Shown: piece after piece, positions 1-5,328 of the stretch
Position numbering within the stretch: position 1 is the first letter of the stretch
Layout: each line of letters starts with the position of its first letter
NCBI GenBank assembly: GCA_007122555.1
Contig: SKTL01000120.1
Location: forward strand, 1 to 5,328
Source: Thermomicrobiaceae bacterium
Lineage (GTDB): Bacteria; Chloroflexota; Chloroflexia; Thermomicrobiales; Thermomicrobiaceae
Reading direction: 5' to 3'
Length of the DNA stretch: 5,328 nucleotides
Made by a program: the position numbers and the translations under genes
Notes under the pieces: model-generated
Database searches by the model: none
What the model was told of the DNA's origin: nothing
What the model saw: the letters and a program-made list of their open reading frames with translations, nothing else

Positions 1-278
1 AGCATCGCCCGAACGATGAGGCTCAGCCCAGTGCTGCCGCCATCCTGATCGATGTAGTCGAGTTGCGACTTCACTTCCTCATCGAGCCATTCGATCCGCT
101 TGATCTCCTCTATCAGGTTCCACTGATCAGCGCCCGCCCCGCTGACACGCCCCCGGTCCACGTAGATGATGTGGGTCAGCGAGTCTCCGCGCCACGCCCG
201 GACCGTTCCGGTGCGACCGGAGATCTGATAGAGCTGGAGTATGTCGCCCAGGGAAAACTCGTCAAGCCGTCCACGCAC
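1..278 (-). CDS. DUF4388 (PATAN-like) domain protein, N-terminal part, runs off left edge
   Basis: Ninety-two codons are visible on the minus strand; the C-terminus lies beyond base 1. The protein opens with GRLDEFSLGDILQLYQISG, followed by GRTGTVRAW and IIYVDRGRVSGA. This matches the DUF4388 pattern as I know it: a short 'G.L.EFSL.DILQL' helix, a 'TG.l.v' strand, then 'iyf..Gri..A'. In that family the domain is often joined to regulatory or signalling modules and its biochemical role is poorly defined, so I give no function. After it comes a charged segment (EEIKRIEWLDEEVKSQLDYIDQ). There is no ATG in the open frame after the upstream stop. The GTG at 278 is chosen because GGAG lies 9 nt before it and because the DUF4388 homology begins there. 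The gene starts 48 nt after the glycosyltransferase stop on the same strand, so co-transcription is likely. The family call comes from motif memory, not a search. Confidence 0.72.
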   Translation of the reverse strand, partial: MRGRLDEFSLGDILQLYQISGRTGTVRAWRGDSLTHIIYVDRGRVSGAGADQWNLIEEIKRIEWLDEEVKSQLDYIDQDGGSTGLSLIVRAM

Positions 279-287
279 CGTGTGATT

Positions 288-291
288 CTCC
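288..291 (-). promoter_or_regulatory. Shine-Dalgarno site (GGAG) for the GTG start of the DUF4388 gene
   Basis: GGAG on the minus strand sits 9 nt before the GTG at 278. No ATG exists between the upstream in-frame stop and this GTG, so this site decides the start. Confidence 0.6.
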
Positions 292-326
292 AGAGCTACA
301 ACGAGGAGATGACAACTGGAATCAAC

Positions 327-1112
327 TTAACTCCCGTTCGAGTACCGGCCGCGCAGATCGTTTAACCGGACCTGAAACACGTCCTTCAACATCAGAAGTC
401 CATCAATACCCGGCCGCACTTTGCTGCCGGAAACATGCTTCCAGACAACCGGCATCTCGCACATGCGGTAACCGCGCTTTCGAGCCAGAAACAGTAACTC
501 AACGTCGAATCCGGTGACCAGCGGTCCGCGCACTTCCCGACCGCCATCGGGATAGAGCGCTGAGCTGCTGAACAGGTCTTTCGCAACATCACGCCGAAAT
601 CCCTTGAAACCACACTGGGTATCTTTGATCCCGGGCAATAGTACGGCCTGCACCACGTAATTGTACATGCGCCCCATCCAGTGCCGATGAAACGGCTCGC
701 CCTGTCGCTCGGCCCCGGCGCCTTCACGAGATCCGATCACCACGTCACATTCCGAATCGAGCAATCGAAACATTTCGTCGATGTAGTTGATCGGCGTCGC
801 CAGATCGGCGTCTGTAAAGATGATGCGCCGTCCCTCGGCAGCGTTCACCCCTGCGCGAACTGCCAGCGCTTTGCCGCCATGACGGAGCCGCAAATGGCGG
901 ACGTTGGGGCGTTCCCGGGCGGCCCGCTCGGCAATGTCCGGAGTTCCGTCGGTGCTGCCGTCATCGGCAACCAGCAATTCCCATTCAATTGCCAACGAAT
1001 TCAGGAAGAAACAAGCCTCGTCGATCGTCGCCGGCAGACGCTGCTCTTCGTTATAGGCCGGTATTATGACTGAAAGGTCCATCACCTTCGATCCAGGGAT
1101 CATCAGCCTCAT
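327..1112 (-). CDS. Family 2 glycosyltransferase, dolichyl-phosphate glucosyltransferase (ALG5/DPG synthase)-like
   Basis: Complete gene of 261 aa from the chosen start. It has the GT-A fold signature of GT2 enzymes: LSVIIPAYNEE at residues 13-23, the nucleotide-binding ADDGSTDGT around 49-57, the metal-binding DxD within FTDADLATP at 99-107, DTQCGFKGF at 164-172 and GFDVELLFLARKRGY at 201-215. DADLATP together with TQCGFKGF is typical of the ALG5/DPG-synthase subgroup, which moves a sugar from a nucleotide donor to a polyprenyl-phosphate carrier at the inner face of the membrane. The actual sugar and acceptor here are unknown. No transmembrane segment is visible at the C-terminus, unlike many bacterial GT2 lipid-carrier enzymes. 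In-frame ATGs lie at 1139, 1112, 1103 and 1082. The one at 1112 has AGGAAG upstream; the one at 1082 lies two codons before the conserved SVIIPAYNEE and is the main alternative. It is divergent from uvrA and followed by the DUF4388 gene. Confidence 0.93.
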   Translation of the reverse strand: MRLMIPGSKVMDLSVIIPAYNEEQRLPATIDEACFFLNSLAIEWELLVADDGSTDGTPDIAERAARERPNVRHLRLRHGGKALAVRAGVNAAEGRRIIFTDADLATPINYIDEMFRLLDSECDVVIGSREGAGAERQGEPFHRHWMGRMYNYVVQAVLLPGIKDTQCGFKGFRRDVAKDLFSSSALYPDGGREVRGPLVTGFDVELLFLARKRGYRMCEMPVVWKHVSGSKVRPGIDGLLMLKDVFQVRLNDLRGRYSNGS

Positions 1113-1115
1113 CGA

Positions 1116-1121
1116 CTTCCT
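1116..1121 (-). promoter_or_regulatory. Shine-Dalgarno site (AGGAAG) favouring the glycosyltransferase start at 1112
   Basis: AGGAAG on the minus strand places AGGA 5 nt before the ATG at 1112. The ATG at 1139 has no purine-rich site before it. The ATG at 1082 has only AAGG two bases away, which is too close, or an isolated GGA. Confidence 0.5.
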
Positions 1122-1195
1122 GAGGCTCCAAGAGCGCATCGGGGCGAGACTGCCGACATTCTCAGCCTACGCCGGCTCGCACCCGTACCCGGCTG

Positions 1196-1204
1196 ATTGT
1201 AGCA
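1196..1204 (-). promoter_or_regulatory. Extended -10 promoter element for the glycosyltransferase unit
   Basis: On the minus strand this reads TGCTACAAT: a TACAAT hexamer (5 of 6 to TATAAT) preceded by the TGN extension. No good -35 is seen at 16-18 bp, as is usual for extended -10 promoters. The expected start of transcription near 1189 would give a leader of about 77 nt to the ATG at 1112. Assigned by pattern only. Confidence 0.42.
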
Positions 1205-1295
1205 GTCAGCAGCGCCGGGGCCGATAGCGCAACACTGCGTTCCCCCGCTACCCCGGTCCACTGCTGGCAATGAACCTGCTATCGTGCTTGGGTGC

Positions 1296-1304
1296 TGCTA
1301 CAAT
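1296..1304 (+). promoter_or_regulatory. Extended -10 promoter element for uvrA
   Basis: TGCTACAAT on the plus strand, the same core as the divergent copy on the other strand. The hexamer at the -35 distance (CTGCTA, 17-bp spacer) matches the consensus in only 3 of 6 positions. Transcription would begin near 1311, leaving a leader of about 54 nt before the uvrA ATG. Confidence 0.48.
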
Positions 1305-1315
1305 TGCCGCCTGAC

Positions 1316-1329
1316 AGATCGTTTGTTCG
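1316..1329 (+). promoter_or_regulatory. Possible LexA (SOS) operator upstream of uvrA
   Basis: AGATCGTTTGTTCG resembles the Gram-positive type LexA box CGAAC-N4-GTTCG. The right half-site is perfect and the left matches in 3 of 5 positions, giving 8 of 10 over the palindrome. It lies 11 bp past the proposed -10 hexamer, where a bound repressor would block initiation. uvrA is a classic LexA target in many bacteria, which raises the prior. The LexA motif of this lineage is not known from the window, so this remains tentative. Confidence 0.28.
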
Positions 1330-1364
1330 ACTTTTCTCAGCACCTGCATCGGAAACCCCCAAAT

Positions 1365-4256
1365 ATGGCCACTGACAAGATCGTTATCCGCGGCGCGCGC
1401 GAACACAATCTCAAGAACATCGACGTTGAAATACCGCGAGAACAGCTTGTCCTGTTCACGGGGCTATCCGGATCCGGGAAATCGAGTCTGGCGTTCGACA
1501 CGATCTATGCCGAAGGACAGCGCCGTTATGTCGAGTCCCTGTCGGCCTATGCCCGGCAGTTCCTCGGGCTGATGGAGAAACCGGATGTCGACCAGATCGA
1601 CGGCCTCTCTCCGGCGATCTCCATCGATCAGAAGAGCGCTTCACGAAATCCGCGCTCGACCGTTGGCACCGTCACTGAGATCCACGACCATTTGAGACTT
1701 CTCTACGCCCGGATCGGGACGCCGCACTGCCCTGAATGCGGCCGCGTCATCGCGACGCAGTCAGTCCAGCAGATGTCGGAGCGAATTCAGACGCTGCCTG
1801 ACGGTTCCCGGCTGATGATCCTCGCGCCGCTGATTCGCGATCGCAAGGGGGAGCATCAGGGGATTCTTGAAGATGTCCGCAAGTCGGGGTTTGCACGGGT
1901 GCGAGTCAACGGCGAGGTGCACGACATCGATGATGACATCAAGCTCGGCCGGTACCACCGTCACACGATTGAAGTGGTGGTCGACCGCATTGTCGTCCGG
2001 CATGACGAAGAGGACAGTACCCACGCATCCCGCATCCGGCTGATTGACTCGCTCGAGACCGCGCTCAAGATGGGCAACGGCATTGCGACGGCCATGATCA
2101 TCGACGGCGAAGAGATGATGTTCTCCGAGCACTTCGCCTGCGTGCACTGTGGGCTCAGTTTCGGGGAACTGGAGCCGCGCAGTTTCTCATTCAACAGCCC
2201 GCACGGCGCCTGTCCGCAATGTGACGGAATCGGCGTGCGCCGCGAGTTCGATCCAGACCTCGTCGTTCCCGATCAGGATCTGACGCTGGCCCAGGGCGCC
2301 ATCGCCCCCTGGTTCAAACCGGGACGGGATGGAACGAGCTGGTATTCGGCGCTGCTGGAGGCGATGTCGGCCGAATACGAGATCCCGCTCGACATACCGT
2401 TCAGAGAACTGACGGAAAAGCAGCGCAATCTCATTCTCAACGGCACTCGCGGCAAGAAGATCAAAGTGCAATACCGGTCTCGCTCAGGTCGGAAGCGAAC
2501 CTACCCGGCGCCGTATGAAGGCGTCCTGCCGCATCTGAAGCGTCGCTACAATTCGACCTCCTCAGATTACGTCCGCAACGAACTGGAACAGTACATGGCG
2601 ACCCGACCATGTCCGGCCTGCGATGGCGCTCGACTGAAACCGGAGGCCCGGGCCGTTACGATCAACGGTCAGTCAATCGATCAGGTCAGCGCCGCATCTA
2701 TCGAGCATGCTGCAGTGTTCGTCCATGAGCTGATGCGAGAAGACGCCGACGCCCCGCTATCCGAGCGCGAACGCATGATCGGCCGGCAGATCCTGAAAGA
2801 GATCAGTGAACGGCTGAGTTTTCTGATCGACGTCGGGCTTGACTACCTGACGCTCGACCGCGGAGCGGCCTCGCTCTCCGGAGGGGAAGCCCAGCGGATA
2901 CGTCTGGCAACCCAGATCGGCAGCCGTTTGATGGGCGTGCTCTACATCCTTGATGAGCCGAGCATCGGCCTGCATCAGCGGGATAACGCTCGCCTGATTC
3001 AAACGCTGATTTCGCTTCGCGAGCTCGGCAACACGCTCATTGTGGTCGAACACGACGAGGAAACCATTCGCAGCGCAGACTGGGTGATAGACATCGGGCC
3101 CGGCGCTGGAGAACATGGTGGACACGTTGTCGCCGCCGGAGACGTCACGGCGATCGAGCAGGAGCCCGAATCGCTTACCGGCCAGTATCTGAGCGGCAAG
3201 AAGGAGATCCAGGTTCCGGACGTTCGCCGCACCGGGAACGGCGCGAAACTCGAGATCAAGGGCGCCCGTGAGAACAATCTCAGGAACCTCGATGTCGAGA
3301 TTCCGCTGGGGAGCTTCGTTTGCGTGACCGGCGTCTCGGGCTCCGGTAAGAGCACGCTCATTACGGATACGCTGACCCGGCGCCTGGCGCAGGTCCTCCA
3401 CCGGGCGCGTGGACGGCCGGGAGCGCACGACCGTATCGACGGGATCGACAATCTGGACAAGGTCATTGAGATCGACCAGAGCCCGATCGGCCGTACGCCG
3501 CGATCGAATCCGGCGACCTATACCGGCGCGTTCACCCCGATTCGTGATCTGTACGCATCCATGCCGGAAGCGAAGGCGCGCGGATACAAACCAGGACGGT
3601 TCTCGTTTAACGTCAAAGGCGGGCGCTGCGAGGCATGTCAGGGCGAAGGCATTATCGCGATCGAAATGCAGTTCCTGCCGGACATCCACGTCCCATGCGA
3701 GGTCTGTCGCGGCAGACGGTACAACGAGGAAGCCCTGGAAATCACCTACCGGGACCGGAACATCGCCGATGTGCTGGACATGACAGTCGAAGAAGCGCTT
3801 GAGTTTTTCGAGAACATTCCGTCAATCCGGAACAAGATGCAGACGCTTTTCGATGTCGGGCTCGGGTACATCAAGCTCGGCCAGCCCGCCACCACACTGT
3901 CCGGGGGGGAAGCGCAGCGTATCAAGCTCAGCTCGGAGCTGAGCCGCCGGGCGACCGGGAAAACCCTCTACATACTGGACGAACCGACCACCGGTCTTCA
4001 CTTCGCCGATATCGAGAAGCTTCTCGGCGTCCTGCAACGGCTGACCGACAGCGGCAATACGGTTGTTGTCATTGAACACAATCTCGACGTCATTAAGAGC
4101 GCCGACTGGTTGATCGACCTCGGGCCAGATGGCGGCGCCGGCGGCGGAGAAGTCATCGCGGTGGGAGCCCCGGAGCAGGTCGCGCGCGTTGACGCGTCAT
4201 ACACCGGTCAGGCGCTTCGAAGCGTGCTGAAACCGACCGCGATTGCCGCTGACTAG
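1365..4256 (+). CDS. uvrA: Excinuclease ABC subunit A (UvrA), DNA-damage recognition ATPase
   Basis: Complete gene of 963 aa, close to the usual 940-970. UvrA forms a dimer that, with UvrB, finds bulky lesions in DNA and hands them over for incision by UvrC in cytoplasmic nucleotide excision repair. ATPase I has Walker A GLSGSGKS at 33-40 (K39), signature LSGGEAQR at 504-511, Walker B LYILDEPS at 526-533 and switch H563. ATPase II has Walker A GVSGSGKS at 656-663 (K662), signature LSGGEAQR at 845-852, Walker B LYILDEPT at 868-875 and switch H905. Zinc ligands are C259/C262/C283/C286 in the first insertion and C755/C758/C778/C781 in the second. Extra CxxC pairs at C122/C125 and C416/C419 are also common in the family. 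The UvrB-binding and insertion domain region spans about 120-260. No frameshift or missing catalytic residue is seen. The ATG at 1365 is chosen because family homology ([15 protein letters not shown]) starts right after it; the frame stays open upstream to an ATG at 1284, but those 27 residues are not UvrA-like and overlap the proposed promoter. The ribosome site is weak (GGAA, 10 nt away). It is monocistronic by context. Confidence 0.98.
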   Translation: MATDKIVIRGAREHNLKNIDVEIPREQLVLFTGLSGSGKSSLAFDTIYAEGQRRYVESLSAYARQFLGLMEKPDVDQIDGLSPAISIDQKSASRNPRSTVGTVTEIHDHLRLLYARIGTPHCPECGRVIATQSVQQMSERIQTLPDGSRLMILAPLIRDRKGEHQGILEDVRKSGFARVRVNGEVHDIDDDIKLGRYHRHTIEVVVDRIVVRHDEEDSTHASRIRLIDSLETALKMGNGIATAMIIDGEEMMFSEHFACVHCGLSFGELEPRSFSFNSPHGACPQCDGIGVRREFDPDLVVPDQDLTLAQGAIAPWFKPGRDGTSWYSALLEAMSAEYEIPLDIPFRELTEKQRNLILNGTRGKKIKVQYRSRSGRKRTYPAPYEGVLPHLKRRYNSTSSDYVRNELEQYMATRPCPACDGARLKPEARAVTINGQSIDQVSAASIEHAAVFVHELMREDADAPLSERERMIGRQILKEISERLSFLIDVGLDYLTLDRGAASLSGGEAQRIRLATQIGSRLMGVLYILDEPSIGLHQRDNARLIQTLISLRELGNTLIVVEHDEETIRSADWVIDIGPGAGEHGGHVVAAGDVTAIEQEPESLTGQYLSGKKEIQVPDVRRTGNGAKLEIKGARENNLRNLDVEIPLGSFVCVTGVSGSGKSTLITDTLTRRLAQVLHRARGRPGAHDRIDGIDNLDKVIEIDQSPIGRTPRSNPATYTGAFTPIRDLYASMPEAKARGYKPGRFSFNVKGGRCEACQGEGIIAIEMQFLPDIHVPCEVCRGRRYNEEALEITYRDRNIADVLDMTVEEALEFFENIPSIRNKMQTLFDVGLGYIKLGQPATTLSGGEAQRIKLSSELSRRATGKTLYILDEPTTGLHFADIEKLLGVLQRLTDSGNTVVVIEHNLDVIKSADWLIDLGPDGGAGGGEVIAVGAPEQVARVDASYTGQALRSVLKPTAIAAD

Positions 4257-4416
4257 CGGTCCAGTCAGGTACGCCGCAAACCGGGACAAAACGCTCGGTG
4301 AGTTCGTGGCCGCATATCGTCCCCCTATGTGCTCCTTGATCGGCATTACGTTAGTTAAAAGTTAGCCTACACATCACGCTTGCGTTCGGTGGACACTGCG
4401 TCGCCGACCTGACGGG

Positions 4417-4426
4417 GCTCGCGAGC
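4417..4426. repeat. Perfect 10-bp palindrome GCTCGCGAGC
   Basis: GCTCGCGAGC equals its own reverse complement and is followed by GTTTGT. It could be a protein-binding site or weak terminator remnant; as a hairpin it would form only a very short stem. Confidence 0.4.
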
Positions 4427-4432
4427 GTTTGT

Positions 4433-4448
4433 CGATCAGTGCTGATCG
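4433..4448. repeat. Inverted repeat CGATCAG-TG-CTGATCG
   Basis: Two 7-bp arms separated by 2 bp, operator-like in geometry. A second overlapping pairing, GTCGATC (4431-4437) with GATCGAC (4450-4456), shares the left arm. It lies about 130 bp upstream of the promoter at 4579 and about 180 bp past the uvrA stop, so it could belong to either gene or to a small RNA. Visible directly; function unknown. Confidence 0.5.
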
Positions 4449-4476
4449 GGATCGACCAGATCTCGGCGCACTGGAG

Positions 4477-4510
4477 CGCTCGACACGCTCAGCACGCACA
4501 GTGTCGGGCG
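4477..4510 (+). repeat. Hairpin-forming inverted repeat, 10-bp stem with 14-nt loop
   Basis: CGCTCGACAC (4477-4486) pairs with GTGTCGGGCG (4501-4510) over ten positions including one G-U pair in RNA. The right arm can instead pair downstream: CGGGC (4505-4509) with GCCCG (4517-4521). The two structures exclude each other. There is no T tract afterwards, so this is not a typical intrinsic terminator. Confidence 0.45.
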
Positions 4511-4578
4511 TAAATTGCCCGTACTCATACATCGCCTATGCTCCACCATGTTGTCCAACTATTGCCTTTCAGGCACCC

Positions 4579-4607
4579 TTGACATTAGCCCCGTGGCGTT
4601 CTAAATT
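4579..4607 (+). promoter_or_regulatory. Sigma-70-type promoter for the secreted repeat protein
   Basis: A perfect -35 hexamer TTGACA (4579-4584), a 17-bp spacer and the -10 hexamer TAAATT (4602-4607, 4 of 6 to TATAAT) lie on the same strand as the downstream gene. Transcription should begin near 4613-4614, giving a leader of about 120 nt. This is the best promoter in the window. Confidence 0.65.
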
Positions 4608-4672
4608 GAACGACAGGCGACTCTGCGACAAAACGGAACAGCACGTTGGGTCCAGAGCACCGAATGTGGGAG

Positions 4673-4699
4673 CGCGCGGGTTCGGTTTTTCCCGGCGCG
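4673..4699 (+). promoter_or_regulatory. GC-rich hairpin in the leader of the secreted repeat protein
   Basis: CGCGCGGG (4673-4680) pairs with CCC-G-GCGCG (4691-4699) as eight base pairs with a single bulged G, closing a U-rich loop of 10 nt. It ends 22 nt before the AGGGAG ribosome site. It may stabilise the mRNA, act in attenuation or have no role. Only a short TTTT follows, 5 nt later, so a terminator is not supported. Confidence 0.38.
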
Positions 4700-4721
4700 T
4701 CAGGGTTTTCGATTAACGGAA

Positions 4722-4727
4722 AGGGAG
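4722..4727 (+). promoter_or_regulatory. Strong Shine-Dalgarno site (AGGGAG)
   Basis: AGGGAG lies 5 nt before the ATG at 4733 and fixes the start of the secreted protein, directly ahead of its signal peptide. Confidence 0.7.
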
Positions 4728-4732
4728 TTGCC

Positions 4733-4795
4733 ATGCGCAAGGCTGTGGCCTTGGCGATGCTGCTGCTCATTATGGCGATCGCTCCAGTTTCGGCG
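4733..4795 (+). other. Signal peptide coding segment
   Basis: Codes for MRKAVALAMLLLIMAIAPVSA: a positive N-region, a hydrophobic core of about 15 residues and a V-S-A site compatible with signal peptidase I. Confidence 0.8.
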
Positions 4796-5328
4796 AATCA
4801 GTCCGGAACTGACGCATACGCCGAATGGGCGGATCAGGATTACTGCGAGTACTTCGAGCAGACCGGCAAGTACGTCTGCTTCGGATTCAAGAGCTACTGG
4901 CACGATTACGGCGGACTGGAAATATTCGGATATCCGATTACCAATGAGATGCAGGAAGACGGCATGACCGTCCAGTACTTCGAGCGGGCTCGCCTGGAAT
5001 GGCACCCGGGGGTCTGGCCGGAACGCCATGACGTCCTGCAAGGCCTGCTCGGAGCGGAACTTGCCCGGGACATGGCGGGTCACGATGCGTTCGCGCCAGT
5101 GGATGCCGCCAAAGACGGATGCGAATACTTCGGCATCACCGGGCACAACGTCTGTGGCGAGTTCGCAAAGCGCTGGGCTATGTCCGGCGGTTTGCCGGTG
5201 TTCGGCTATCCGATCTCTGAGGCCTTCACGAATGAGGACGGAATGCTCGTTCAGTACTTCGAGCGGCAACGCATGGAGCACCAGCCAGGCGTCTGGCCGG
5301 AGCGGCATGATGTCCTGCTCGGGTTGAT
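4733..5328 (+). CDS. Exported tandem-repeat protein (Chloroflexota-type FGYPI/VQYFER module), 3' end beyond window
   Basis: The first 198 residues are visible and the frame is still open at the right edge. Residues 1-21 form a Sec signal peptide: RK, then a hydrophobic stretch (AVALAMLLLIMAIAP), then VSA before N22 as a signal peptidase I site; no lipobox cysteine is present. The mature part holds two copies of a roughly 72-residue module, at 36-107 and 128-198, offset by 92-93 residues. Each has CEYF, a second Cys eleven residues on, GGLxxFGYPI, VQYFERxR and PGVWPERHDVLxGL. The paired cysteines (C38/C49, C130/C141) suggest one disulfide per repeat outside the cytoplasm. I recognise the module from many secreted proteins of Chloroflexota, alone or next to other extracellular domains, but know no established function. 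Binding to cell wall or polysaccharide is a guess. The start is well supported by the ribosome site and signal peptide. The gene has its own promoter. Confidence 0.88.
   Translation, partial: MRKAVALAMLLLIMAIAPVSANQSGTDAYAEWADQDYCEYFEQTGKYVCFGFKSYWHDYGGLEIFGYPITNEMQEDGMTVQYFERARLEWHPGVWPERHDVLQGLLGAELARDMAGHDAFAPVDAAKDGCEYFGITGHNVCGEFAKRWAMSGGLPVFGYPISEAFTNEDGMLVQYFERQRMEHQPGVWPERHDVLLGL
4838..5053 (+). repeat. Protein repeat copy 1 (residues 36-107)
   Basis: Begins DYCEYFEQTG and ends with the VWPERHDVLQGLLG block. It aligns with copy 2 with a single one-residue gap before DGM. At DNA level the longest exact match noticed is CAGTACTTCGAGCGG at 4973-4987, identical to 5252-5266, while many other codons differ synonymously, which points to an old duplication. 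Confidence 0.8.
5114..5326 (+). repeat. Protein repeat copy 2 (residues 128-198, reaches window edge)
   Basis: Begins DGCEYFGITG and ends VWPERHDVLLGL at the window edge. It carries one extra residue relative to copy 1 (EAFTNEDGM against NEMQEDGM). Further copies may follow beyond the window. Confidence 0.8.

Larger units (their letters stand above)
4257..4732. other. 476-nt non-coding interval between uvrA and the secreted repeat protein
   Basis: No convincing gene lies here. The longest plus-strand frame (4429-4716) would need a TTG start, has no ribosome site, shows low-complexity arginine/serine-rich content and runs across the promoter at 4579-4607. No clear Rho-independent terminator (GC stem followed directly by a T run) follows uvrA. 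The interval does hold an AT-rich patch with GTTAG repeated at 4350-4354 and 4361-4365, a cluster of inverted repeats from about 4417 to 4521, a promoter, and the leader of the downstream gene. Confidence 0.7.

Noticed and set aside
63..365. 100-codon plus-strand open frame at the left edge
   Set aside because: It is antisense to the DUF4388 gene and the end of the glycosyltransferase, and shows no recognisable motif or ribosome site.
681..1073. Plus-strand open frame opposite the glycosyltransferase
   Set aside because: The minus-strand frame carries all GT2 motifs; this one has none and no ribosome site.
1284..1364. N-terminal extension of uvrA to an upstream in-frame ATG at 1284
   Set aside because: The 27 extra residues do not resemble UvrA, which normally begins just before the [13 protein letters not shown] motif, and they overlap the proposed promoter and operator.
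1487..2225. Extra CxxC pairs in UvrA (C122/C125, C416/C419) as a novel metal site
   Set aside because: These pairs occur in ordinary UvrA proteins (CPxCG near residue 120 and the pair before the ATPase I signature region), so they are not unusual.
2757..3689. 310-codon open frame on the minus strand inside uvrA
   Set aside because: It lies fully opposite an intact, highly conserved gene. Long antisense frames are expected in GC-rich coding DNA; no domain or motif is recognisable.
4257..4300. Intrinsic terminator for uvrA
   Set aside because: Only short stems are found (GCGG with CCGC, ACCG with CGGT), with long loops and no T run, so no terminator is called.
4336..4365. Possible promoter in the AT-rich patch (TTGATC, TTAAAA)
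   Set aside because: Spacing between the two elements is about 13 bp, too short, and no gene begins within a reasonable distance.
4429..4716. Plus-strand frame in the uvrA-downstream gap
   Set aside because: It needs a TTG start, lacks a ribosome site, spans the promoter at 4579-4607 and has an Arg/Ser-rich, non-protein-like composition.
4700..5308. 202-codon open frame on the minus strand opposite the secreted protein
   Set aside because: Shadow of the plus-strand gene, which has a signal peptide, ribosome site, promoter and conserved repeats. The repetitive look of this frame only mirrors the repeat on the other strand.

Overview
This window looks like chromosomal DNA from a GC-rich bacterium, most likely a member of the Chloroflexota (Thermomicrobia/Sphaerobacter-like). 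The main reason is the secreted protein at the right edge. Its tandem module, with a GGLxxFGYPI core and a VQYFER...HPGVWPERHDVLxG tail, is in my experience typical of exported Chloroflexota proteins. A DUF4388 (PATAN-like) protein at the left edge fits that assignment but does not prove it. The taxonomy is inference; no rRNA or other marker is present apart from uvrA, which was not compared with any database.

Layout: the left part (1-1112) is a minus-strand pair. A family-2 glycosyltransferase of the dolichyl-phosphate glucosyltransferase (ALG5-like) type is followed after 48 nt by the start of a DUF4388-domain protein that runs off the left edge. From 1113 to 1364 lies a divergent intergenic region. 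It carries the same extended -10 core (CTGCTACAAT) once on each strand, facing outward, plus a LexA-box-like palindrome just downstream of the plus-strand copy. Positions 1365-4256 hold a complete uvrA (963 aa), the damage-recognition ATPase of nucleotide excision repair, with both ABC ATPase units and both structural zinc modules intact.

Positions 4257-4732 are a 476-nt stretch with no convincing gene. It contains a cluster of overlapping inverted repeats (about 4417-4521), a near-consensus sigma-70-type promoter (TTGACA-N17-TAAATT, 4579-4607), and a roughly 120-nt leader with a GC-rich hairpin and a strong Shine-Dalgarno site. From 4733 to the right edge is the 5' part of a gene for an exported protein with a signal peptide and two copies of a roughly 92-residue repeat. 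The copies share a conserved C-x10-C pair that suggests one disulfide per repeat.

The genes do not form one pathway. uvrA is a stand-alone housekeeping repair gene, probably with its own promoter and possibly under SOS control. The glycosyltransferase/DUF4388 pair may be one transcription unit. The secreted repeat protein has its own promoter. I see no mobile element, CRISPR array, tRNA, rRNA or evident new defence or biosynthetic system. The points most worth a second look are regulatory (divergent promoter, LexA-like site, inverted-repeat cluster, leader hairpin) and the uncharacterised secreted repeat.
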